Assembly: GCF_011397635.1 (NCBI RefSeq)
Contig: NC_064754.1
Location: forward strand, 36,647,543-36,711,542
From: Epinephelus fuscoguttatus
Lineage: Eukaryota; Chordata; Actinopteri; Perciformes; Serranidae
Reading direction: 5' to 3'
DNA length: 64,000 bases
Positions 37,801 through 50,515 of the stretch are shown piece after piece. Positions within the stretch are counted from its first letter, which is position 1. Each line of letters begins with the position of its first letter. The position numbers and the translations under genes were made by a program. A model generated the notes under the pieces. That model searched no databases and was not told the DNA's origin. It saw only the letters and a program-made list of their open reading frames with translations.

Positions 37801-40800
37801 ATGACTCTTAGATTTTTCCTCAAACTTAACTCAGTCTATTTTGCTGAGAGCAGTTGAGTCAAAAAAACCAAGTGGAAAGGCCTGTTACTGGTTCACTTAA
37901 TCACATTATCCAGTAAAAAAGCATACGATACATAATTGCTAATGATATACATAACCACCAAAGAGAAACGGACAGATAATAGCCAGCGCTGCTTTCAGGT
38001 CTGTGTTGTAATGAGAGAAATGCTGTTCAGCTGTGTCTGACTGGTAAAGTAGAAATAAAAAGAAATCCAGTGCATTCTTTATGAAGAAGCTTAAAATCCC
38101 TTAATCTGCGGGGCTCCTGCTGTAGGAGAATAAAACCTTTAAAAACTCTGATGGTGGTCATGTTTTTTCACTGTCTATCCTCTTCAATGAACAAGTTGGT
38201 GGATTAAAGGATTCCAGGCTGTATGCATCAAGAGTAGCATAGATTTACTTTTTTCAGTGATTACTAACAAGGTGATGTTGTAAAGAGTATTAGGCAGACA
38301 GGAGTCTTAATGAATCTTGAATGGCATCCTGTCGAGCCAGACACACCACCATTTCTGTGTACACAGAAGAAGTTATACAGGTTTGTGTGTGTGTGTGTGT
38401 TATTTGCATGAGTGTACAGTACATTTAACAGTTTTTTTTAATGTGTGACTACACAAATTGGCTTGTTTTCCTGGAAAGTGAAACATGTTTTATCACATTA
38501 AATTGCACTTTGCACTTAATGAAATTGGAGCCCTTTCACCACATGTGGGTTTTCTAGACCGCTGCTCTGCTGGTGAAAGTTAACCTTCTTTCTCCTCTCT
38601 TTTTTTCATCTTCTGCACCACCTCCTGAATTTTTTTGCTGCAGGCGATTTGTAAGTCTTCAAATGGTAATTGCCAACACACTGTTCCGGACTGTGTGCTA
38701 CCACCCAGAGGAGTACCAGCTCATTACCAGTGGCACTGACAGAAAGGTGTGTTTTGGGCCAGTCAATAGCAGACTAAGTATTCAGATCAGTCACTTCAGC
38801 AGAAATACAAATACAACACTGTGTAAATACTCCACTACAAGTAAAAGTAATGCATTTAAAACTGTTCTCTAGTAAAAACAGTTAAGTTTTAACATCAGCA
38901 GCTCATTGTTTTTTTTTAACAGAGCTTTTAACAACAGAGAGAACATTTACAACACTAAACACGTGATTTTAGCTGCATTTTAACATATGCAAAGTATATT
39001 TTAGTCTGCAGTGATATCAGACAGTGTTACTTTTTTTACACTCCAATTCCATCAATGCAGCTCAAAATAACACGAGACACCTGTGCGATGAGAGCAAGGA
39101 AATGAAGATCATTCTTTAGTAAAAAAAAAAAAACAACTAATCCACACACTGTTAATTGGCTCCCATTATTATAAATGCAACATTTCAGTCAGATAGACCT
39201 CATCAATCATTACCAAGGCTACTGTTCCACCCTTTATGCGGTAGTAGAAAAAGACTTTCATTACTTTAATATGTTTTATGTGACATGTCAACTAAATAGC
39301 AAAAAAATACTGACTCTGTACCAATTTCATATGTTATAATACCTACATGTATGTACAGGTCTTAGCCTACTTCTAGTATTTGCAAATTACTTCCAGTGTT
39401 TTTATATCTTATGTTAAAAGATTGCGAGTTATGGTTTACATTTCACATGGATGATTTTTTACCCATAGACCAAACATTCCCGCAGGTAATTAACATTACC
39501 GTTTCATCTCATATCATACAAAGCAGCCTACTTCATTCATGGCTCTGATGGTCACTCTTAATTAACACCACTGTCTCTTCCACATGAACACGCTCATGGC
39601 TGAATAGGATAATGAAAATATATCCCTGTCTGTAGTAACATGAGCCCTCTTCATGGCCGCAAGCCTCTCTTCCTTGGTATTACCTTAACTGGTACAATAT
39701 AACACTGGATACTTGGCTTTGTCTACTCATGTTAGTCGCACAACCAGTCATCCAGCAGCTCTTTGCCATGTTGGCACGTGGATGTCACATGCCAACATGG
39801 CAAAGCAACGTGAAGCAAATATAAAGTTGCATAAAATGGAAATACTTAAGTAAAATACAAGTACCTCTAATTTGCACTTGAGTACAGTGATTAAGTGTAC
39901 ATACTTAATAAATTCCACCACAGTAATCAGTGCAGTAAAATAATTTTAAGGACATTTAGTAGGCTTATTTATTCATTTATTTAATTTTTATCCCAACCAG
40001 TGTGATCCATTACTTTGGTCTCAGAAATCTGTCCATGTATCTGTAAAAGATTTGCCGCGGTTGGTTTTATGCACCAAGATGTGAGAGCTGGTTAGCAAAG
40101 AATTCCCTGTGACGCAACTCAGACAGTCATGCCTTACAGGAAAAAAACCTAATGATTGTAATGATTGAAAATCCCTCGAGGTGCAGAGAGACTGGCACTC
40201 ACAGTGTCATAATCTAGATGTCTCATTATGCTGTTATTGTTATTATAATCTCCACTCAGTGTGCATGAGAGAAAAGCCTGGTGCTCTGGTAAGATCAGCA
40301 TAGATGAGCACAGAGAAGACTTGCACAAACACACACACACTTGCATGTCCACAGATTAGTTTGAAAAGCTTGTAATTTGTTTCTCAGCTGAACATAATTA
40401 AGCTGTTGTGTTGGCTGCGAGTCGCTGTGACAAAAACACTCAGCCCTTTAAGTCTGCGATTTTGTGAGGCATTCTGATTAACTCGGCACCACTTATTTAC
40501 ACAAGGTCAGACGTTCACAGCGGCAAAATGAAATGCTTGTTTCCTTGATTGTGCACTTCATCCACACCCCTTGAACCCGGCCACACACTAGACCCATATT
40601 GTTGCCTCCCCTGCATGCTGAGAGGTGAGGACAAGTTGTGCTGATTAACGCGGCACAGTGGATGTGCCGAGTGATTCGGAGAGAGTGAGAAGGAGGGATT
40701 CAGGGAAGGGGAGAGAGCAGAGAGAGGGGAGTGCTGTGGTGTTCGTGCCTTCCTGCGGATGTGCCTGTGCCACCCAAGTGCCAGCCAGATCCACCATCTG

Positions 40801-43800
40801 CTCATCCCAGGACACAGGCGCTCTGTCTGGGAGAACAAATACCTACGCTCTGCTCTCTCTCCTCTCCTTACTCCAACCCTTCATCACATCCCAGCATGCC
40901 CTTATGAGTCAAATCACAGAAGGCAAACCAATAGAACTCGGAGAAGGTGTGAAGAGAAAGATGCTGGCCAAGAGAAAAAATAGACGAGGAGTGGAGGGTC
41001 AGGGAGAGGTTGTATTGATGATGATGCATTTTTTACTGCTGTATTTAGTGGAGACAATATGGTGCTACCTCTTGACTTTCAGTTTCTTTTAGGAGGACAG
41101 GAATGATAGTTGGAAGCAGGTTCATTGTATTGTTTCCAGTTAATGTTGTCATGTTTGCTTTGCTAAAGGGAAGATGTAGTCTTGATTGTTAACATAATTT
41201 AAATGTGGCCTGTTTTATAGGACCTAGTTGTTGGGCATGCTGCCGAGGCTCAGTAGCATAATCAACTTCACCCGACCACTCAAAGGGCCTCACACCACAC
41301 ACCAAGTTGTAGATTAGTTCCCCCATCTTCTCCAACTTCCTCATAGCTGTGCCTCTTAGCGTCCTCAAGATATTGCGATGGTCAGTGTTGACCTCCTTCC
41401 ACAGTGCCTTTTTGCGTGATTTTGGCCACTTGATCAGTGGCTTTCGCCCCTTCTATTCTGCTGCGGATTGTGATGGGCTGGATTCAGGTTGCTCTCCTGT
41501 GCCTTGCTCTTCCTCTGCTTGGAAAGCATTGTCAGTGTCCGCCAGATGATGGCTGCTGGACCTCAGTTGACTGACTTGACTAATATTATTCTTGCAGTAC
41601 AATATGAACTTGTCAGCTCATTCAGCGATGGATTAAGAGAGAGATTTTGCCTTCGTGAAACAGGCTGCAATGTAATCTGTGCAGGCAATTGGGCACCATT
41701 AATTGAATCAAATAAAAATGCTTGTTTTTGCTACTGACAGGCTCTGAAAAAAACTAGAGAGAAACATTTTCCCTACCTCTCACTTGTGTGTTGGTCCGCA
41801 GCCAAGTCTTTTTTTCAAGGAGAAGTCTCGTTCTGAGATCTCCCGAGAGGTGACTTGTTGCAAGAAAAACACGGTGGATATGTTAGTAAGAGTTGGAGAG
41901 AGGACAAGAGTTTGTTGTGTGAAAAGTGTTGCTTAGTGTTATCTAAAAGATTTTCAGTGTCACAGCTGAATTTTAGCTGATTTTGACAACATGGAAATGT
42001 CTATGAAATTTCAGAACAAGACTGCTCCTTGAGTGAAATTTGGTTCCACACAATAACAAACAGACCAGATCAAGCAAAAGTAAAGAACAATGTCTAATTT
42101 CTTGGAAGGGACACATATAATTACAATCTGATCCTGTCAGTGGCAGAAACAAGCACTTTAATGGACATACACACACAACAGTGCACAATCGATTTGGCAA
42201 TTCAATTCAGCAATATATATTAAACATTACTTAATAACAAAACACTTACATTTAGCATTTCGATTTGGGAATTCATGGCACTTTGCAGCATTTGACAAAA
42301 CAGTTTTAAATATTAATATGAACATTTAATGGGCTTAAATGCCTTTAAATTAACAATAAAACATATCGATCAAATTAACGATTTTTGTTGAGGAAGATCA
42401 ACATATCCACATGCTTTGGGGTGAGCCTGGTTCGTAGTCTGTTGACTGCAAGGCCAGCAGCGGAGAACACCCACTCTGAGGGCACTGATGTCCCGGGGAT
42501 GGCCAGAAAGCTCTTTGCTAGGATGGCAAGCCTCAGGAATCTTCTCTCGTGCTCTTTCCACCAGTGAAGGGGATTATTTTTCAGGGTGTGTGTTTGAGAG
42601 AGGAGACAAAGAATTGTCCAATTTCTTATGGACAATGAGCTGATTTTAAGTTTAAATGAAGTAGGTTAGGCTATTACTGCAACACAAGCGCAGTGTGTCA
42701 GTATGCAAAGTAGCCGACATACATAACCGGTCAAAAACCGATTAACGGTTAACCGTTAACATCCCTAGTACCCACGTAAAGTCTTTTCTCTCTGTGATGT
42801 TACTATGAGACATCATTTGTCTTTGTGTCCAATCTAATCTTGCTAATCTTGTCTGTAGCCAAGGCGACTGCGCTCTGGTGCTGAACTCAGGTCTTTCCTG
42901 GTTATAAGGTGAGCATTACCAACAGCAGGCCTGACTTCTCAGACCCTGCTTGCTGCATGTAATTAATTTCCTGGTGGCCCATGTTGTGGCTATAAGCCAG
43001 TTTCCCAGGCTGAGGTGGAGGGAACGCAGATGGGCCAAGACAACTCACACAGGTGGGAGTCTCTAATAAGCTGCTGAAATGAGATAACGAAGGAGGGAGA
43101 GGTTGTGAGTGTGGCAAGGAGGACACTGTGGAAAATAACACGGAGGAGAAGAGGGTGGAGTGTTACATGCTGGGATATACAGAGTATTGTACATAAACAT
43201 TATTTTGATCACCCATTAGTGATATTTTTAGAGGTACTGCTTTGGTTGCTGTTTATTGAAAAGATGGTGCTGTGATGTTACATTAGCTGAATGAATTACA
43301 TATTCTGCCCAGCTGTGAGCCTTACGTTCTGATGTGCTGAGTGAAATAAGGAATGATTTCAGAACTTTGTATTTGGTGTTTATCAAATTATAATGAACCA
43401 TTTTCCCCTCCGGTTGTTTATGTTTTCCTAAATAATGTTTTGTGAAGTTATTTTCTAGGAATATTAATATCAGCAATTCCATCTGAGTAAACCAATGTGC
43501 AGCAGAGAAATCCTGTAGATTCAAACAGCCCCCACAGAAATGTTCCTGTGGCTTGTAAGGGTAGCTATTGCTTTGAGAATCACTCTGCAGTTCTGAAACT
43601 ATAAATAAGATTTTTTTTGTTTTGTTCTCGAGCCTTTTGTTCCTCTTTCGTTCCATAATAACAAACAGTTTTTGATATGTCTGTTTGAGATTACATTCCC
43701 TCTCCTATAATGCATTACAGGCATGGTCTTGCGCAGAGAAATGAAATCCTATCTCAAAGACTATTCTTATAAATGTTGGGCTGACTCAGTGCAGCTCTGT

Positions 43801-46800
43801 GTAACATGAACCTTTTTACAAACAGCCGATCCATGTAATGTTGCGTATGATTTCATTAGTCATATGGTACACTTCCTTGTATTGTTTATTAGCAGCATTC
43901 CTGCAGTAATTCAATCTTTAAATTTGGAATCTATCTAGTGCTTTTAATACTTGATTGACTTTGAAGTGCAATCTGTTTAGCCTGTGTTTTACACACACTT
44001 TTAAATACACACAGGGACTGAGATTAGTGCTGAGGTCAGCCACTAAATCTTCTATTAGAAACTCTTTCATACAGAATGACTCAGAAGACTGATTTCAACG
44101 ATCAAATCCACCCAGCCCTTCATTTACAGCGCTTAACTTTTAAAATGTAATCAGCTTGGTCATATAAATAACAAGAAAGGACCCTTGTTGTCGTGTGGCA
44201 CTGTGATGTTTCTGCTGCCTGCGCTATAAATAACTTGGGCTAACAATTGCCTTTTCTGAGACTTGATACTTTGACAGCTATAAAGCTCTAGGGATGATTA
44301 AATCTCATTTGGATCAACAAACACGGTTTCAATTGGCGTTTGTGTGTGTGTGAGGCTGAATCTAACCATAGACCTACTCATTTCCATACAGAGCATGAAT
44401 AATAGAGCAGTAAAGGTAGTCCAAGGTGGATTTAGGTCACATATTGCATATTTACCATAATAGGAAGTAATACAGTACAGTACAGTATATGGTGATGTAA
44501 TGGAGGAACTGCACAACTGTAAACAGATGCTTTCACCCGCATCATCTGTATAGTGAGCCAATAGTCTGTCCTGAATCAATCAGCAATAGCAATTAAAACT
44601 ATAATTCAAACTGCAGCAAAGAGATCAGAAGGTTATGTGTCGTCAGTGAGGCCTGCTTTAGGATTTTTTTCCCCTTGTTGTCAGCAAAGAAAAGAGACTC
44701 CACAATATTATCATACACAGTGCAAGGGTTCTTTGCCCCTCTCTTGAACACTGATGCTGTGACTCCGATCAAATACTACTGTTTGTACACTTACTTACAA
44801 AAAATGGACATAGTTACCATGACATCACCCATTGGTTTGTGGACTGCCGTTTTGAAGCATAAGTTTGGCATGTTGGCTGTCGCCATCTTGTTTTTTTTGG
44901 AGCCAAAAGTGACTATATTTGGACAAGATGGTGGAGCTGTGGAAAAGCAAGGGGTGGATCTGACTCATTAATGATGACCAGTGGTGTAGTGGAGGAAATA
45001 TAGGTATACAGGGTATACCCAGCTTTTTATCTGGCTGTTTACAGTATACCCACCCATCGGCCAAAAAGCCATTGGAATATATATCCTATGACCTACCTGT
45101 CTACCTAGAAGTACACCCACCCCATCAACTTCCACTACACCACTGCCTTGGCGATGGCTTGCAGACAGCCTGTCTCTCAAGCAGCCCGCCTTTTAATATG
45201 CATAACTTTAAGCCTTAATAAAATGTAAACATGTGAGTTATATAAAAATTCACCTTGTCATGAATGTTGACATTATCTATAGAGACCAAAACCATTTTTG
45301 GTACCAGGCTGTAAACATGTTTATTTCTGCTGTAAAGTGGGGCATTTTAACATGGGTGTCAATGGGGTTTCACTCCTGGAGCCAGCCTCAAGTGGCCATT
45401 CAAGGAACTACAGGTTTTGGCACTCATTTTGCAGCCCTGGAGATTGCTGCTTGGTAGTACACGGTGTACACTACTTGTGTAGTGCGCAGATTTTGAAAGG
45501 GTAGTGTTGTTTCAAATCAAACACAGCTGTTTTGCACTTACTGGAAATGACAATTGCAAGATTTGACAGCTTTTTTGCGTCTGCTTGGCAGATTGCAGCC
45601 GGGCGAAGCATTATCACTAGTATTTGATGAATGATTGATATGTGCCTGCTACATTTTTGTCTATATTTATTTATTATTCTTTTGAAAATGAACACACTTT
45701 CACGGCACATTTTGATATCTGAGAATGTCCCTGGCTGATGCTGGCTGGCTCTATCAACAGCTGATCAATGCAGTTAATGATAGCTGCCGGACTTTCTAAA
45801 TATTTACAACTTGTCAAGCATCTGACCATAAACCTAATACTAATATCCTCTACAGTGGAGACAACGATTTGACACAAATAAATACCAAATGTAGCTTATG
45901 CACATGGATTGCATAGCTTGATGATGAATTACCCGCTGTTAGCTCGCAGGCTGTTATTATTTGCAGTACCAAATTTTTACAGATTAACCCAATAAACAAA
46001 CTGATGCCTTATATCTGACAATAATATAGTGGTAGTGAAAAATACACATGTATATTCATACAAAGGTTTGGTGTTCACTACAGTAGTTGGACGACATTTT
46101 GAAAGTTTGAATTGTGTTTGTGGTCCATGCTCATTATTTTTTTACCATTATGAGTGCATCATCCAGATACCCATAGTACACTGCATTTTGCCATACTTCT
46201 GTGTAAACACACTTATGCACTCAAAATAGCAAGTATAAGTATGAAAGTGTGCGATTTGAGACAGTGTGAGTCTTCAATAAAAAATGCCAATGATGAGCAA
46301 AAATAAAATGTGTTCATTTCCTTCTCAGGTTGCCTACTGGGACGTGTATGACGGATCTGCCATCAGAGAAGTGGAGGGCTCGCAGTCTGGGGCCATCAAC
46401 GGCATGCACATCTCACAGGATGGCAAACACTTTGTGACAGGTATGGCCCATTACACGTCTGCTGCTTGTTATATTGTCACTGTGCTTTCAATATAATTCA
46501 TCTGAAAATAAATGAGTCCATATCTACAGAATATCTTGGGTATGTGAGCACTCAATATACAGATGGTAATTTTACACTTGCCTTGGTTTCATTGCTGATA
46601 ATGTTTAGATAAAACCATGCTTGTCTGTTTTTGTAAATGTAGTTTAAGTTGATGCCTTTATGTTATAAATTGCTTAGATTGGTATTTATTATACCACTGT
46701 GTTTTTACCAGTATGTATTTGTTAATTCTCAGATATAGCTGAGTGTGTTCTCGTCTCCTCTGAGCCTTCGTTTTGATCTTTACTGACACTACAATGCGTG

Positions 46801-47036
46801 CTCTGCTCAGACTTCTCTCAGGTTATTGACATATTTTTCACCCTGTCATGACAGGTGGAGATGACAAACTGGTGAAGGTGTGGGACTACATGGAAGGTAC
46901 AGTCACCCACATAGGAATAGCTCACGGTGGCAGCATCACCAGCATCAAGATCTGCTCCAACAACCGCACCTTAGTCAGCACCAGCGCAGACGGAGCTATT
47001 CTTCGATGGAGGTTCCCTCACCCTTCCTCCTCTTAA
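31860..47036 (+). CDS. cfap52: Cilia- and flagella-associated protein 52 (WDR16), complete
   Basis: CFAP52 is a WD40 protein inside the B-tubule of axonemal doublets and a partner of CFAP45. Fourteen exons: 31860-31920, 32369-32568, 32748-32884, 33034-33162, 33279-33378, 33781-33897, 34261-34361, 34579-34749, 35555-35703, 35918-36063, 37456-37607, 38644-38746, 46329-46440, 46855-47036. Every junction keeps frame; the product is 619 residues (human 620). Landmarks are LELEAVIGFNG, HPDREHLIYPLGCTVILKRI, HTNNVSCISVSKSGLYVASG, IVVWNIETKQAICGSP, LRVWELDLTNRKIRPTECQT, LLRITVPNMTCNSLDFM, AWNDGKIRVFAPESGRLM, RIVSGGGEGQVRVWELQ, VCYHPEEYQLITSGTDRK and the ending SADGAILRWRFPHPSS. WD repeats fill the protein, forming two beta-propellers in the family. 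The exon 9 donor (AGTG/gtggga) is weak. Intron 12 is 7.6 kb. The start has G at -3 and +4. Confidence 0.96.
33480..33735 (-). mobile_element. SINE-like dispersed repeat in cfap52 intron 5
   Basis: Contains CCATACAAGATGCCACCTGC, ATCTTGCCCAAGGATATTTC and CCGCCGATCTTCCAATTAGT, typical of a fish repeat whose right end, read on the minus strand, is tRNA-like. The A box end is truncated or diverged and no target-site duplication is visible. Confidence 0.55.
36711..36990. repeat. Probable dispersed repeat in cfap52 intron 10
   Basis: A block from TTAAAGGGACACTTTGCTGA to CCTATAGGGGTTGTTTATAT, GC-richer than its surroundings and like repeats I recall from percomorph genomes. No coding signal. Confidence 0.4.
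39761..39805. repeat. Short perfect-looking hairpin
   Basis: CTTTGCCATGTTGGCACGTG, a 5-base loop GATGT, then CACATGCCAACATGGCAAAG. There are 19 of 20 pairs; the odd position is C-A in a plus-strand RNA but G-U in a minus-strand RNA. Confidence 0.8.
41223..41437 (-). pseudogene. Retroelement-like coding fragment
   Basis: The minus-strand reading frame includes LIKWPKSRKKALWKEVNTD and a following segment with RKLEKMGELIYN. It resembles the region before reverse transcriptase in some vertebrate non-LTR polyproteins (WPK...W...LDTD...ILE pattern). It is open over about 70 codons but is degraded upstream. Assignment rests on memory of the pattern. Confidence 0.4.
42375..42770 (-). mobile_element. 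hAT transposon remnant with transposase C-terminal domain
   Basis: The minus-strand frame ending at 42375 reads NPLHWWKEHERRFLRLAILA, then FLAIPGTSVPSEWVFSAAGL and LTPKHVDMLIFLNKNR, the hAT dimerisation domain with its usual PLxWW, P.TS..SE..FS.AG and L.P..V..L.FL landmarks. An AT-rich terminal sequence at about 42725-42770 (minus strand: TAGGGATGTTAACGGTTAAC) resembles hAT ends. The bulk of the transposase between them is missing, so the copy cannot move by itself. Confidence 0.88.
44979..45145. mobile_element. 167-bp MITE, CAGTGGTGTAGTGGA ends
   Basis: Perfect 15-bp inverted ends CAGTGGTGTAGTGGA / TCCACTACACCACTG. Internally it has GGTATACAGGGTATACCC. It appears to have inserted into an older dispersed repeat that resumes after it (TTTAAGCCTTAATAAAATGT onward to about 45480). 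Confidence 0.8.
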
Positions 47037-47188
47037 TGTGACATTAGAGTCCTTGACACTGGAGGCAACAGAAACTTTTAATCCAGTAACACACACACTC
47101 AAATGTATCCAACATTTTCTTTCTTAGCAAATCTTCCCAACAATCTCACATTAACATTACAGATTGGATTTACACTCTGACCAAAGGA

Positions 47189-47194
47189 AATAAA
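47189..47194 (+). terminator. Candidate polyadenylation signal of cfap52
   Basis: AATAAA 153 bases beyond the stop codon at 47034-47036. Confidence 0.5.
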
Positions 47195-48339
47195 TGTAAT
47201 TTGATTTAGCATCAATTACTTTGTTAGACTGTTTCCTTTTCCAGTAGAGACAGGATATAAAGAAGTGAAAAGATTACACTTCCTGAGCAGTGTAGTCTCT
47301 TAAGTGGTAATTCCCCACAGGAGCTGAATATAGGTGGGAATTCACAGAGCGACACTAGAATTTAAAATTACACTTCAAGGCACAAGAACTTATTCTTCAC
47401 ATCAAAGTGTCTGCATTATGCTTCTTTAGACTTCTTGAGAGAAACAGAATTAACGCTGTTCTACAGACTGTCTCAATGCAGATGTAACCCAAATACGTTA
47501 AAACAAGGCTATATTATACAGTACATTAAATGTGCTCAGATATGATTTTCCTGTGTGCTGCTGTAGAGACGAGGAGGAGGCCCCAGATTCGTGGCCGCTT
47601 AAGCACACGGCTGCTGTCAGCTAATCTATCAACAGAGATTCCCTGAAGGATGCTGGTTAAAGAGCAAGGCAGTGTACAGTGTACAGCAGAAAGCCTCTCT
47701 GACTGTCTCTGATCTGAACCCACTCTCCTCACTATTGTTCAAAATGGCTAATCTAAATAATTAATAACTCACCCCTGCTTCCCCCAAAAAGGAAAATGGC
47801 AAACCTACAGTGTAAAACCAAGTCAGCAAAAACATCCCTGGATCAGTAATATAGAAAGGGCATCTCTATCTTTGCACTTACCCTCCCTGCTTATAGAGGA
47901 CAGTTGTAGGCCAGGGCTTAGCTTTTTTCTTAAACACTTCATTTCCTTGCCTGATATGAGGCATGTTTAGTATGACGTTGGTTTCTGCGGGGGAGGGGGA
48001 TTCAGTTTTCCCAAACAAATTACTTGAGAGCAACGTGTCTGCCTAAATCTAACATCATTTTTAGTCCACAGTGATGCGGAGTCAAGCCATCGTACCTGTT
48101 TTGCCAGGGTCGATTTCAAAACAGCCTTGATAGCAGCATATATAGCACTCACCATTGTTGTTATTACTTTTCATTGGTTCCAGTGCACTGCTTGACAACA
48201 TCTTGTCAACAGCGTTTGTCACACCTATGGTTCTGACTGGCTAATCGAATCCTCCTGTGGTGCTCATTGGTCGTTTCATGTCACAATGCCAGACAAATCA
48301 GTCAACTTGAAGTTGGTGGAGTGGGTGGATTCAAAGGTC

Positions 48340-48700
48340 TGGACCCAGGCAGTTCATCTCCAGCATTCTGGTGAATTTTTATGCACCAATTTGCCTTATC
48401 TGCCTCAATTTAGGGTAAGAATGTCATGGTACGTCCTGCTTCACCATAGTTGCTTCATCTTCTTTCCATTTCATGGGAAATTGCAACCATGGCTTTTAAG
48501 GTTGCATAATGCCACCGCCTACTTAACCAGACACATTTTTGCATTTATGAGGCACATTCTAGTTTGTTGAAATAAAACTCCTCTGTTACTGCCATGTTTC
48601 TATTGGAAGGAACAATTAGACGTGTTCTACATATATAAGAGGATGTGTACCCTGCATTCCCCCTTTACCCCCCAAAAATCTGCACCTATGGTTTTGTTTC
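48340..48700. repeat. Dispersed repeat shared with 52640-52860
   Basis: AATAAAACTCCTCTGTTACT...CCATGTTT...GTTCTACATATATAAG...CCCCCCAAAAATC lines up with AATAAAGTCCTCTGCTACTG...AATGTTTT...GTTCTAAATATGTAG...CCCCCCAAAAAAC, with matching sequence upstream (CATTCTGGTGAATTTTTATG against CATTCTGATGAATCCCTTTC). Confidence 0.65.
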
Positions 48701-49638
48701 ATTTTGGTAAGGAAGTCAAAGTTTGACACAGAATAAGTTTATTTGTTTCAATGGTGTATTATGTGTGCATATTTTCTAACCATGCTGAAATAAAAGCATC
48801 GGGGAGAATTATGGAAATGTTGGATGGGGCTCTGGCTATCTATTTCAATAAATCAGCACATCTGGCCCACTAAATCCAATCTTTAGTACTGGTGAGCTGT
48901 GAAATTAAGCTTCAGATGATTAGAATCTGGATATAGCACAAAAGATGCTACATCCCTGTTGAAAACCAGAACTGCACATAACGTGTCTGGCCAAATGGTT
49001 CTGTAACATCCATTTTACTCACTCTGTGGATCTTCCAGGGTGTAGTAACAGCAGTATTAATGTGTGTGTGAAGGCAGTAGCAAAGCTATTTATAGGATAC
49101 TGTACATGTGTCTGTAAATGCTGGTGTGTTACACTGTAGATATGATTGTATTTCAATAGCAGGGTGAAGCAAAAGGAGCATACATTTGTGGACAGTCTTT
49201 TTAGCAGAATTAGAAACATAATACACATGGTCACCGAGCAGTTTTACTGTCATTGTCACTGTATTTAAAGCTGTAGTTGGTTACTTTTATAGAAATAACT
49301 TTTTGTCACATTTGCTGAAGCTGTCACTATATCCACACAGTATTACATGAGACAAATAGTCAGTGGAAAAAAAATCACGCTGCTCTGCACCTCTTAATGC
49401 TTTAGATGGCATTTGCAAGAATGCATTTGCAGGTGAACCACAACAACCAATCAGAGCCAAGGAGCCTTTAACACATAAGGTAACAATCACTGCAGGTGAA
49501 CTGTGTTTAAACTGTCAGATACAGTTGTCAAGATTCTGTTACTGCGCTGACTATTTTTCGACTGATGTTTTCAGAACCATATTTTAGTGTACTGTTGAGC
49601 TGTAAAATGAGAAAGGTTGTTGTGACCCTGCTGCCATG

Positions 49639-50515
49639 TTAAAGGTCCAGTGTGTAGGGTCTAGGGGCAACTATTAGCAGAAATGGTATATAATATTCAT
49701 AACTATGTTTTCATTAGTTTATAATCACTTGAAAATAAGAATCATTCTTTTTCGTCACTTTAAGCTGAAAACACAGGGACTTCACCACAGTGCAGCGTGT
49801 CACGGGACACACATCATGTGCCCCCCCCCCAGCACACATCAGATGCGTTGCCCTGCAGCTTGTTAACAGACGACCACACAAAGTTATTACTACTTTTACT
49901 GTAGCTCCTCCACCTCTGCATTACCTTAAAATCATGCATGGAGAGTCCATAATTAAACTTCATTTTTCACCTGAAGAGCCAATATCTGGAGCTATGACTC
50001 GCCAGGCAATGTCTTGTTTTTTGCAATTGCCTGCATAATGACAGGATTATGGGTATTTAGCTTGGGATATTTCTTGACCTCAACAAGAAGTCTCTTGTCT
50101 TTATAACACATGAGACAGCAACATCAACAGAGTTCTCTTTATGCATCCATGGTGAGGAGAGCAGTTGAGCTAAGCTTTTAATTCCAGGAGTGGCGAGGCT
50201 GGAAATAATTTGCGTAAATTGCTGCGGGGCGGTGTGTCCAGGAGCGTTGACGCATGTCTAGCCGCTGCCGGTGTGGGGTTTTACATTGAAAATAATAGGG
50301 GTGTATTTTTTAAATGAGTCATTAATATCTACATACAGAGCAGGTCCTCTTCCACGGATTGTGCCATGCTATTTCTACAGTGGCCCAGAACGGACAAACC
50401 CAGACACTGGCTCCAGATAGGGTGATTGTCATTTTGTGTCGGCCACTGTAGTTCTTCTGCACACTTGGCACACACATGGCACACAGTCACCACATCCTAC
50501 ACATTAGACCTTTAA
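49639..50515 (+). mobile_element. MITE-like AAAGGTCCAGTGTGTAGG family, copy 4, interrupted
   Basis: Starts TTAAAGGTCCAGTGTGTAGG and ends CATCCTACACATTAGACCTT. The family sequence breaks off near 49770 and resumes near 50320 (ACAGTGGCCCAGAACGGACA), so about 550 bases of other sequence lie inside. Confidence 0.8.

Larger units (their letters stand above)
38747..46328. other. cfap52 intron 12 (7.6 kb), transposon-rich
   Basis: Much larger than the other cfap52 introns, it holds a 20-bp-arm hairpin (39761-39805), a retroelement-like fragment (41223-41437), a hAT remnant (42375-42770), a nested MITE (44979-45145) and further dispersed repeat on either side of it. A 142-codon ORF at 43228-43656 on the minus strand is judged spurious. 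Confidence 0.85.

Noticed and set aside
40658-41092. 144-codon open frame on the plus strand in cfap52 intron 12
   Set aside because: There is no similarity, low-complexity composition and no splice sites in phase with cfap52.
43228-43656. 142-codon open frame on the minus strand inside cfap52 intron 12
   Set aside because: There is no family resemblance, its composition is like translated AT-rich intron, and no promoter or splice signals support it.
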